64,000 nucleotides of DNA, from assembly GCA_016711285.1 (NCBI GenBank), contig JADJTG010000012.1:463773-527772 (forward strand). The letters are read 5' to 3'. Shown piece by piece: positions 55,413 through 64,000 of the stretch. The notes beneath the pieces were generated by a model. It worked only from the letters and a program-made list of their open reading frames with translations, did not search any database and had not been told where the DNA came from. The translations under genes and the position numbers were made by a program. The DNA comes from Sphingobacteriales bacterium (GTDB lineage: Bacteria > Bacteroidota > Bacteroidia > Chitinophagales > UBA2359). Every line of letters starts with the position of its first letter. The first letter of the stretch is position 1.

Positions 55413-56964
55413 ATGAAAGCTATCAACGTTGCCGAACATTTTAAAACGCTCATTTCCCATTGCAAAGAATACGGTTTTATTTTTCCTTCCAGCGAAATAT
55501 ATGACGGTTTGAGTGCCGTGTATGATTATGGACCTTATGGTTCTTTGCTCAAAAACAACATCAAGGAATATTGGTGGAAAAGTATGGTGCAAATGCACGA
55601 AAACATAGTGGGTATTGATGCCGCTATTTTTATGCACCCCAAAACGTGGAAGGCTTCGGGGCACGTTGATGCTTTTAACGACCCGCTGATAGATAATAAA
55701 GACAGCAAAAAACGCTATCGTGCTGATGTATTGATTGAAGATTTTGTGGCAAAAATTGATGCCAAAATAGATAAAGAAGTAGAAAAAGCGGCGGCACGTT
55801 TTGGCGACAGCTTTGATAAAGAGATGTTTGTGGCTACCAATGCGCGGGTGCAGGAGTATGTGAAGAAAAAAGAAGAAATTATGGGTCGCTTCACAACAGC
55901 CACGGCGCAGGGCGATATGGCGGGTTTGAAAGCTATCATTGACGACAACGAAATTGCTTGCCCCGAAAGCGGCAGCCGCAACTGGACGGAGGTGCGTCAA
56001 TTTAATTTGATGTTTTCTACACAAATGGGAGCAGTAGCCGAAGAGTCCAATACGCTGTATTTGCGTCCTGAAACGGCACAGGGTATTTTTGTAAACTTTT
56101 GAACGTACTCACCACGGCACGCCAAAAAGTGCCTTTCGGTATTGCCCAAATCGGAAAAGCCTTCCGCAACGAAATTGTAGCGCGGCAGTTTATATTCCGT
56201 ATGCGCGAGTTTGAGCAAATGGAGATGCAGTTTTTTGTGCGTCCGGGCGAAGAGATGGAATGGTACAACTACTGGAAAAGCAAACGTATGGCGTGGCATC
56301 GCGCTATTTTTCCCGAAAATGCGTTGCGATTCAAAGACCACGACAATTTGGCGCACTATGCCAATGCTGCCGTAGATGTTCAATTTGATTTTCCTTTCGG
56401 ATTCAAAGAATTGGAGGGTATTCACAGCCGCACCGACTTTGATTTGAGTCGCCATCAGGAGTTGTCGGGCAAAAATTGCAGTATTTTGACAGCGAACTCC
56501 AGCAAAGCTATGTGCCGTATGTGGTGGAAACTTCGGTGGGGTTAGACCGTATGTTTTTGGCGGTGATGAGCAGTTGCCTCACCGAAGAAGAAGTAAACGA
56601 TGCGCAAGGCGAAGCTGCCACACGCACCGTATTGCGCGTGCCGGCGGCTTTGGCTCCGGTAAAAGTGGCGATACTGCCGCTTCTCAAAAATCGCGAAGAA
56701 CTTACCAACAAAGCGCGTGAGATTTTCCAACGTCTCAAAATGGAATTTATTTGTCAGTATGACGAAAAAGATGCCATTGGTCGCCGCTATCGCCGCCAAG
56801 ATGCTATCGGTACGCCTTATTGTGTAACCATTGATTTTGATACGCTGAACGATGATACCGTTACTTTGCGCGAGCGCGACAGTATGGAGCAGGTGCGTAT
56901 TCACATCAGCGAAATAGAAAACATTGTACGCAGCAAAGTGAGTTTTTCCACTTTACTGAAATAG
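55413..56964 (+). CDS. glyS: Glycyl-tRNA synthetase (dimeric type), two frameshifts
   Basis: About 517 residues in three frames: 55413-56102, then 56099-56545, then 56476-56964. Adding one T in the T4 at 56095-56098 and one A in the A5 near 56470 restores continuity (GIFVNFLNVLTTARQKVPFG; SGKKLQYFDSELQQSY). Class II motif 1 and 2 regions: EIYDGLSAVYDYGPYGSLLK; FRNEIVARQFIFRMREFEQM; motif 3 SVGLDRMFLAVM; C-terminal anticodon domain (VKVAILPLLKNREELTNKA). It charges tRNA-Gly and must be essential, so the breaks are almost surely errors. The ATG at 55413 (MKAINVAEHFKTLISH) is a normal start. Confidence 0.88.
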
Positions 56965-56991
56965 AATCATCTTTTTGTAAAAATATTTTCC

Positions 56992-57040
56992 AAAAGCAAG
57001 CGGTGCTGTACACAAAAAGCTGACACATTGCTTGCTTTTT
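56992..57040. terminator. Terminator-like hairpin between glyS and comEC
   Basis: A 10-bp stem (AAAAGCAAGC at 56992-57001 and GCTTGCTTTT at 57030-57039) with a 28-base spacer. It sits between convergent genes and could act in both directions. Confidence 0.55.
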
Positions 57041-57043
57041 CGT

Positions 57044-59218
57044 TTATTCGCTGTTTTGTTGTTGATATGCTTGTATTTCGTAGCGGTATGCACCCCGTTC
57101 AGCAGTGGCGTATAATTGCGGCAATGTTTTTTTCAGCCGTTGAACCTCGTACCACGCCACCGAGCCATCGGCGATAATCGGAGTATCGGGAGCAAGCTGT
57201 CGTAAAATCTGTTGCGCCTTTGCCGTTATTTTTCCGCGCAATACGACCATATCCGGCTGCCAATAACCCAGCGTATCGGGTATATTTTCGGTGCTGCCCA
57301 ACAACAAAACAGATGTATGCCCTGCCACCAACAAAGGAGATTGTCGCAAAATACGTTCATCAGAATAGTCATATTCCAGCAGCAAGTATCTGTTTTCGTC
57401 AATCGCTCCTGCTTAAATCGCGGCGATATATTAAAATTGAGAGCTGCTGCATCGTGTGCCAAAGTGCTATCTATACACAAATACACCTGTCGGTTTGTGT
57501 TCAAACTCTATTGCGCTGTGTTTGAGATATGATAAACGATGATATGCTGCGATAATGTAAAGCTCTTTTAAAGAAGAAGCCGACAAAATAAACAGCATCA
57601 AGAGTGCAAATTTTAGAAAAGAAACGTGCTTATTGATAAAAAACATCGTAAACCCCGCAATACAGGCATACAATACCACTGCTTCGCCTGCACTCAAAGG
57701 AAGCGGCTGCCACAAAGCTCCGGGCAAATGTTGTATGATGCCCAGCATACCATTCATAACATTAATCAACTGCTGCACCAACACGCCCAAAGCATAGCCC
57801 AAAGGCTCAATTGCGGCTACTGCCAACAACAGCAATCCCAATTTCAGCAATATATCGGCGACTGGAACTGCCACCAAATTGGATATTACAAAATACAAAG
57901 GAAATTGATGAAAATAATAAATCAGCAAAGGCAAAGTAGCAATACTCGCTGCCAGCGTAACGCTGATGCTGTTCCAAATCATATCTGCCCAATAATGGCG
58001 GCTTATCCACCAGTTTTGGATATAAGGATTGAGCCAAATAATACCCAAAACCGCCGAATATGACAACTGAAAACCGATATTATACAAAGATAAAGGATTG
58101 AATATCAGAAGAATAAATGCCGTTGCTGCTACGATATTCAGTGTAATTTAACGGCGCCCCAGCAACTGCCCCACGCCCACCATTGCATACATCAGGGCGG
58201 CACGCACCGCCGATACACCGACAAACCCGACAACAAAGTATAAAGTACCACACAGGCTATCGCCATCACAAGTGCTGTTTGTTTGCCTTTGCGCCACCGC
58301 CGCAGCAACCACACAAAAAAACATATAAGTATTGCCAATAAGCAAAATATGCAATCCCGAAACCGCCAGCAAATGAATAGTGCCTGTTTCGGCATACATT
58401 TGTACCAGTTCGCTGTCTAATTCATAACGATACCCCAGCAACAAAGCTTTGGCAACGCCTGTTTCCTGCTCACCGGTACATATTTTCCAGCAAATCAATA
58501 AATATTGTTGCAAATGAAAAACCTGAGCCATCAATACATTTGCCTGCGAAGGAGTATCCAACAAATGATAATCCTGACTGCAAATATGCCTGATGGAATA
58601 CATTTTGTTGCGACAAGAAAAAACGATAATCAAACTGATACGGATTGGCGGTGGCAACACGGCTTGTAGAAACGGTATTTTTATGAGCAGAGCATCGCCA
58701 TAGTGAAGTTGCGAAACGAGGCTGTCTTTTGAGGTACAATAATATATTCCTCTACAATGTTGAAACGAAGCCGTAGTTGATGATAATGACGACGAAACAA
58801 TTTGTGTGACCACCGCCTGAACCGCATAAGTATTTTTCTTTTCAAGGGGCGGCTCTGCCAAATATACCGCCAAATAGGTTGTGGCGGCGGCACTATCGGA
58901 AGTCGGCGGCAACAAGTGGCTGAATTGGTCAGGTTTGTCTTTTGAATAAAAAAATTTACCGACAAAATACCTGTCAAAAAGAGCAACAATGACCCCATCA
59001 GACCAAGTAACCAACGATATTGCAATGCAAACAGACGAACAGATGATAACAGCACATACAAGAGGAAAACAAAAACAGTCGGTATGAAGATATTGAACAT
59101 AGCCTCATACAAGTTTGACCCTTACAGCGATAACAATACCAAACGCATAAGGCAGCAAAAGCCGCCAAGCAGGATATTTATCCCATTGTATTTCTACATA
59201 TGCAAACCGATTGTCCAA
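57044..59218 (-). CDS. comEC: ComEC/Rec2-like competence DNA channel, multiple frameshifts
   Basis: About 720 residues, read in pieces: an N-terminal piece near 59218 (LDNRFAYVEIQWDKYPAWRL), DUF4131-like segments (LSVNFFIQKTNLT; TTYLAVYLAEPPLEKKNTYA), the ComEC channel motif (AETGTIHLLAVSGLHILLIG; GVSAVRAALMYAMVGVGQLL; IGFQLSYSAVLGIIWL), then further membrane helices and a short soluble C-terminal part (YLCIDSTLAHDAAALNFNIS; DMVVLRGKITAKAQQIL). Breaks near 59100, 58940-59010, 58250, 58145, 57500 and 57400. It would import single-stranded DNA in natural transformation. A full metallo-beta-lactamase active site is not seen at the C terminus. The start is a TTG guess. Confidence 0.7.
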
Positions 59219-59317
59219 ATATAGGAATAACTCAATATTGACAAAATACAAAAAGGAGTTTTTTAAATTTTTTAGCAAAAAACAGATAATAACGGTATAT
59301 CAGATTGCAATGAAATA

Positions 59318-59386
59318 GATAATGCTAAAAATCAACTAAAATGCAGACAACATTCTTTTTTGTCCGTTAAAAAAAATAGCATTATC
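59318..59386. repeat. Inverted repeat between comEC and the S41 protease gene
   Basis: GATAATGCTA at 59318-59327 and TAGCATTATC at 59377-59386, perfect 10-base arms. Too widely spaced for a simple terminator. Confidence 0.35.
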
Positions 59387-59432
59387 CATCTTATCTTGCT
59401 TTGTCAATATAAACGCTTAGGGGTTCAGGGAT

Positions 59433-61061
59433 TTAAGAGCAGCTTATGGCGGTGTCTTTTTCATTGTTGACATAATAATAGGCGTTGCCACCCCAAAGCT
59501 GACGGCAAAATAGCTTTTAAGGTTTTTTCTAATGGTGTGCGATAGGGTAAATATCTTGTTCGCGAAACATCGGAAACTCTTTGCGCACATATTGCACATA
59601 TTCTTTAATACGGCGGCAGCAGGGCGATATTCTTGGGCAAAGGCTTTGGTGGGGTATTTTTCAGTTCGTTGCTATGCTTGCAAAATATTCATAGCCGAAA
59701 GCAGGTACTATAGATTGCAGACTGAGCGCAATTTCGTTGAGATAGAGGGTATCCAAAGGCACAAACACATCAGGAATAATGCCGCCGCCGCCATAAATCA
59801 CTTTTCCTGCGGCAGTGGTATATTGCAAGGAATCGTTGAATTTGATACTGTCGCGCTCGAAGAGTTCGCCACTCAAAATGCGGTTGAAAGTTCCTCTTCA
59901 TACGCTCCTTCGTGTGCGGAGTATTGCCGTAGGGCTTTTGAATACAGCGTCCGCTGGGTGTATAATAACGTGCCACAGTAAGCCTCATTGCGCCGCCGTC
60001 AGCCAAATCGTATTGCTCCTGCACCAAACCTTTCCAAAAGAACGCCGCCCCACTATCAGCCCGCGGTCCCAATCCTGCAAGGCACCGCTACAATCTCACT
60101 CGCCGATGCCGAATACTGGTCTATCATCACCGCTATTTTGTTTCTCAAATGCCCTCTTTGCTTTGTCATATACCCCCTCTCTGTCGGTATGGTCGCCTTC
60201 GGTGTAGAGCATAATTTTTCTGCCGCCCAGCATCCATCTAAAATATTGGTGGCAGCATCTAAATAACCGCCGCCATTGCCGCGCAAGTCCAGCACCAACT
60301 GCCGCATACCTTCTTTGCAACTGCTCCATTTTACTCATAAATTCTTTGTAGGTGGTGGCACTGAATGGTCTATTTTGATGTAACCGATTTGTGCGTTGAG
60401 CATACGGCAGCATCTATGCTTTCGAGCGAAATATTGTCGCGCACGATGTTCATATCTATCTGCCGCCCAAGCCGTTGCGTGCCACCGATACTTTCACGCG
60501 CTGCCTTTTTGCCTTTTAGCAGTTGCACTACTTGTTCGCTGTTCAAATCTTTCCGGGCCACCAAAGAGTCGTTTACTTTCACTATTTTATCGCCCTTACC
60601 TGCATACCGAGTTGGCGGGCGGGGCTGTTTCTAAGGTATTCGTGATATGAATGGTATCATTGATATTAGAAAACTCTATGCCGATGCCTTCAAAATTGCC
60701 CTCTAATTCTTCATTACCGAACTCAACTCTCTTCCCGGGAGATATGTAGGCGAGTGCGGGTCCAAATGTCAAAGGACTATTTAAAACCCTTGCAATACTT
60801 CGTGGCGGCGGGCGGTATCCACATAACGGGCATTGATGGAACGATCACTTGCTCCACTTACACGCTCTTCGGTAGCACCTTTGGTAGCTACGCTCCGACA
60901 CCGGACGGCGCATTTTTTAAGATTTCGTGCAGTTTAAAGCCATCTGCATACCGATAATCATCACCAAAGCATACAAAAACGGCTGCCAAGCGCGACTACG
61001 AAAATCCTTTGGAGGAAGGAGAAGGAGTATTTTCTTTGTAAATATTGACGATAATCAGAGG
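59433..61061 (-). CDS. S41 family C-terminal processing protease (CtpA/PDZ), many frameshifts
   Basis: About 540 residues, read through at least five frame changes. N-terminal membrane helix (SRAWQPFLYALVMIIGMQM, near 61000); LDPHS..Y and LEGNFEGIGIEFSNINDTIH with a PDZ part (GDKIVKVNDSLVARKDLNSE); the S41 core QLVLDLRGNGGGYLDAATNI, then AVMIDQYSASASEIVA with the Ser nucleophile in SASASEI; then RLTVARYYTPSGRCIQKPYG and YGGGGIIPDVFVPLDTLYL. The C terminus WGGNAYYYVNNEKDTAISCS ends at 59433. It is a periplasmic protease. The start is uncertain; neither a clear ATG nor a ribosome site is visible. The dense breaks look like sequence errors. Confidence 0.72.
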
Positions 61062-61453
61062 CGCAAAATAAAAGGTTGTCGCGTAAAAAAACGACTAAGT
61101 ATATATAAAAAATTCTATCGCAGTACAAGATAAGCGTAAAAACTTCGCCGCAAGTATAATTTTATTTTTCTACTAGCCTACGCTGCTTTTATTTTGCAAA
61201 GCAGCCATTTTTGGTTAAAGCATATATTTTAAGTATCATTTATAAAATCGTGAAGAAAAAAACGTACCTTTGCAGCGCATTTATCAAGACCCTTGCGGAT
61301 ATTATTCTCTTTACAATGCTAGTTTGATTTCAAAAGGTGTAACGCTATGTTTTAGGTTCGATATATCATTTATTTTACCTGACATATCGGGCTTTGATAA
61401 AAAAATATGATTCCCGGGAATAAAAAGCGAGCAAAATTTTCAAACAAAAACAA
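61062..61453. other. 390-base divergent intergenic region
   Basis: Lies between the S41 protease gene (minus) and the GT5 gene (plus). Contains a clear TACCTTTGC at 61265-61273. No RNA gene or coding frame is visible. Confidence 0.45.
61265..61273 (+). promoter_or_regulatory. Strong -7 box (TACCTTTGC)
   Basis: Exact TAnnTTTG plus the following C, typical of Bacteroidota promoters. It lies 181 bases upstream of the GT5 gene ATG, implying a long leader. A TTTA-containing stretch near 61240 may be the -33 element. Confidence 0.5.
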
Positions 61454-62259
61454 ATGGAGAAAAAAACGCGTCCTATTGGCGACCCACGAATAGACCTCTT
61501 ACCTAATGGAAACCAGCAGCCACTTTGATTAACCAACTGTCGCGTAGTTTGTTGGCAAAAGACTAAGAAGTGCGTGTATTGATTCCGCGTTTTGGTGTTA
61601 TCAACGAAGGCGGCATCGTCTGCACGAAGTAGTACGCATTATCGGGTATCAATATCGTAATTGAAGAAGATGATTATCCGCTATTGATTAAAGTAGCTTC
61701 CTTACAGGAAACGCGGATGCAAGTGTATTTTTGATAATGAGGAGTTTTTTAAAAGAAAACAGGTATTTGCCGATGATGAGGGCAATCCTTGATGATAATA
61801 CAGACCGAAAGGTGGTTCTTTTGCAGAGGCGTACTGGAAACCGTAAAAAATTCGGCTGGCCTGGATATTATCCATTCTACGGTTGGATGACGAGCCTGAT
61901 TCCTTTGTTTCTCAAAACTGCCTAAAAAGAAGCGGTATTCGCCGACACCAAAATTATTTATTCGGCATATCCCAGCCCTTTGCAGGAAATAGTGAAAGTA
62001 CTTTCTTTACAGCAAAGCCCTCATTAAAAACGTAAATGAAGAGGATTTTAAAAGTATTTGCCGACAGCAGCGTGGCTTCTTTGCATACCGAGCCGTGCTT
62101 ATGCCGATGGCGTAATTGTGGGTGCAGAAGGATTGCCAACTTCGGTGTTAGATGCGGATTCACGCTTCCGACAACAGGCATTTGGACTATGTCCCGAACA
62201 GGATTTGGAGGTGAATCAATTTTTATCAAATGTTGTTTGCCGAAGAACCAAATAAGTAA
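61454..62259 (+). CDS. Glycogen/starch synthase-like GT5 protein, many frameshifts
   Basis: About 268 residues when frames are joined. With one A removed from the A run near 61460, the start reads MEKKRVLLATHE; then METSS, ATLINQLSRSLLAKD, EVRVLIPRFGVINE, GINIVIEEDDYPLLIKVASL, QETRMQVYF, EEFFKRKQVFADDEGNP and GWMTSLIPLFLKTA. It matches the short Bacteroidota GT5-like 'glycogen/starch synthase' that precedes a DUF4270 gene, as it does here. It lacks the C-terminal GT domain of full-length GlgA, so catalysis is doubtful. The end (AEEPNK, stop 62257) is approximate. Confidence 0.65.
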
Positions 62260-62449
62260 CCCTTTTATATTGTTACGTTAATCAGCACAATACTCTGTGT
62301 GCTTTTTGAGCAGTGCAGGGTGTAGTAAAGAGTATTGATGTTGTTTTGGGCGGGGTATGGTTGTAAATGAGGAGTGATTGCCTGATGGTTTGATATTATA
62401 TAGGTATAATTTATACCGTTGTTCTGTCGTTTTATTTCTTTTGAAAAAT

Positions 62450-63800
62450 TATGCTTAATACATTGAAAAAAAATCCTTTTTATCATTGGCTCACAGCCTG
62501 TTATATTGTGCTGTCTCACTTTGGCGGCGGCTCCTGCAAATGAAAGCACTGAATAGGAAATGACTTTTTAGACAATGATGATAATCCTATCAATACAATT
62601 TTACGGATACGCTCACGCTAAGTGCAGTTGGAACGCCGCTTGATTCTCTGATTACCAGCAGCAGTGCTACCAATTACTCGGCGTATTGCACGACCCCATT
62701 TTCGGTACTTCACAGGCGAGGTGTATGCCCAGCTCACCATTCCATACTCCGACCTGACCTTGTAACTAATCCTATTATTGACTCGGTAGTGCTTACTTCG
62801 CCCAACGATTATTCTTTTAATCCCGTTTATGGCAATGCGGCGGCGCAACACGATATTTATGTATCGCTATCACGCAGCGCATCACCGACACGATACATTA
62901 TTCTTACGAAACTTCGGCTACGACCCTCAATGGGGTGCAAAAGTAGAAGATGAAACTTTTGCACCCACCGACTCTGTGTATATTCTTCCTGCCGACTCTC
63001 TGCCGCCGCAATTGCGTATTTCAATGCCACCCGCTATCGGCGAAGAAATTAAGGACCCCCATAACACACCCGGAAATTTTGAAAGTAGGCCACTTTTAAA
63101 GATGCTTTTTATGGTTTTTATATTGCTTGCGACTCCACTAAAGGAAATAGTGACACGTATGCTCAGAGGCACTTCGCGGCTTTCGGTGCTATTACAGCGA
63201 GCATCCGAACGATACCACCATCAACAACAAGTGCATCATTTCCTTTAACTATCAACAGTTTAATCATTTCAGTCACAATTATATCGGTACTCCTGTTGCC
63301 GAAGCCCTGAACAATAGCGGCGATGTTACTGCTCTTATTTATTTCTTGCAGGGTATGGAAGGCATTGATATGAACATCACAGTTCACTTACATCAATCGT
63401 TTAGGAAATATTGTATTATCAACGGAGCGCAATTGGAGGGTCAAACAAACGAATGATTTGGACGCAGGCAGTTTTACTTTTGGACCCACCCAAGCAACTT
63501 TATTTTAATATCAAGGGTGATTCTGGATTTTTATAAAACTGTTGACCAGCAAGTCGGCTATCCCTTCGGATACTTTGGAAGATAATTCGGTGCAAAATCA
63601 TTTGAGTATGGTCACGCACCCCAATAATGTTACCGTTTTGTAATAGAAAAAGACAGCACTTCAGAAATAGCCGCAGGCAATATAAATCGCTATGATTTGA
63701 GTGGTCCTGACCGCTATAACAATCCGTATCGTTTGGAAGCAGGCAGCACTTCGCATAATTCCAAGCCCTTAAAATTATTGCTCCTGTTATACCAAAATAG
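62450..63800 (+). CDS. DUF4270 lipoprotein, many frameshifts
   Basis: Approximately 450 residues read through at least six frames. It starts at the ATG at 62450 (MLNTLKKNPFYHWLTACYIV). DUF4270 pattern: FLDNDDNPINT, FTDTLTLSAVGTPLDSLITS, DPIFGTS, NPIIDSVVLTSPNDYSFNPV, ADSLPPQLRISMPPAIGEEI, FVIEKDSTSEIAAGNINRYD and LKIIAPVIPK at the end. DUF4270 proteins are exported and of unknown function. It follows the GT5 gene by 190 bases, the usual order in Bacteroidota. Most breaks are consistent with indel errors. Confidence 0.68.
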
Positions 63801-64000
63801 ATTAAATAAAAAATAAGGGACAGCAATGAAAAGGATAGTGTTGTATTAAATATTATCATTTTCATCTATTCTTTTAATTTATTATTTTATATTCATAAAT
63901 CGCTTCGCCAAAGTGAAAGGAAAAAGTATATCCTTTATTTTGGCGATAATTTTTATATTTATTCTAATAAACTTATTCAACAACGTAAGAAGTATTTACA
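63801..64000. other. End of window, no gene recognised
   Basis: AT-rich sequence without a clear gene. Sequence quality is poor here, so absence of a gene call is weak evidence. Confidence 0.3.

Noticed and set aside
1..64000. CRISPR array, rRNA, tRNA, prophage or integron
   Set aside because: No regularly spaced repeats, no tRNA-like cloverleaf or rRNA sequence in the gaps, and no phage structural genes were seen.

Overview
The window reads as chromosomal DNA from a gliding-lineage member of the phylum Bacteroidota (Flavobacteriia, Cytophagia, Chitinophagia or Saprospiria-like; I cannot fix the class). The reasons are: the core cluster omega/Rpb6 - CoaBC - PorD (DUF4835); type IX secretion and gliding genes (porD, porP/sprF, porX, gldD); many large secreted proteins with T9SS type A or type B (CHU_C) sorting domains; Bacteroidota-only families (DUF4837, DUF4846, DUF4270); and TAnnTTTG-type -7 promoter boxes. 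Heme synthesis, citrate synthase and HtpG suit an aerobic heterotroph.

Layout. 0-4.7 kb: core genes (rpoZ-like, coaBC, porD, glycosyltransferase 9, cupin, an orphan paaD). 4.8-15.3 kb: an accessory stretch with a lamin-tail surface protein, DUF4846, a giant type B T9SS protein, a small T9SS cargo gene between two 53-bp direct repeats, and two insertion-sequence remnants. 15.5-28 kb: a propeller-like secreted protein, htpG, gltA, a secreted trypsin-like endopeptidase, a BatD/DUF4381-like protein, DUF4837 and an oligopeptide-binding lipoprotein. 28-36 kb: porP/sprF, a FemAB/GNAT-like protein, a thioredoxin-fold secreted protein, dapF, a TPR protein and the T9SS regulator porX. 36-44 kb: FG-GAP surface protein, ACMSD-like amidohydrolase, a basic secreted protein and a reprolysin-like metalloprotease. 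44-53.6 kb: DUF58 and MoxR, methyltransferase, serA, lptC, gldD, a CNNM/CBS membrane protein, a CCG iron-sulfur protein, ridA and an HNH/NUMOD4 protein. 53.6-64 kb: a fused hemC-hemD, glyS, comEC, an S41 C-terminal protease, a GT5 glycogen-synthase-like gene and a DUF4270 lipoprotein.

Secretion is the unifying theme. PorD and PorP/SprF belong to the T9SS apparatus, PorX regulates it, GldD couples to gliding, and at least five cargo proteins carry C-terminal sorting modules.

Sequence quality. Many genes are interrupted by single-base frameshifts, most placed at or next to homopolymers and restorable by adding or removing one base. They cluster at 5.8-13.5 kb and become very dense after 53.6 kb. 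I treat most as probable sequencing or assembly errors rather than true pseudogenes and give whole-gene spans with the break points. I found no CRISPR array, rRNA, tRNA or prophage. The most notable biology is the in-frame HemC-HemD fusion, the repeat-flanked cargo gene, and the chromosomal NUMOD4/HNH-HTH protein.
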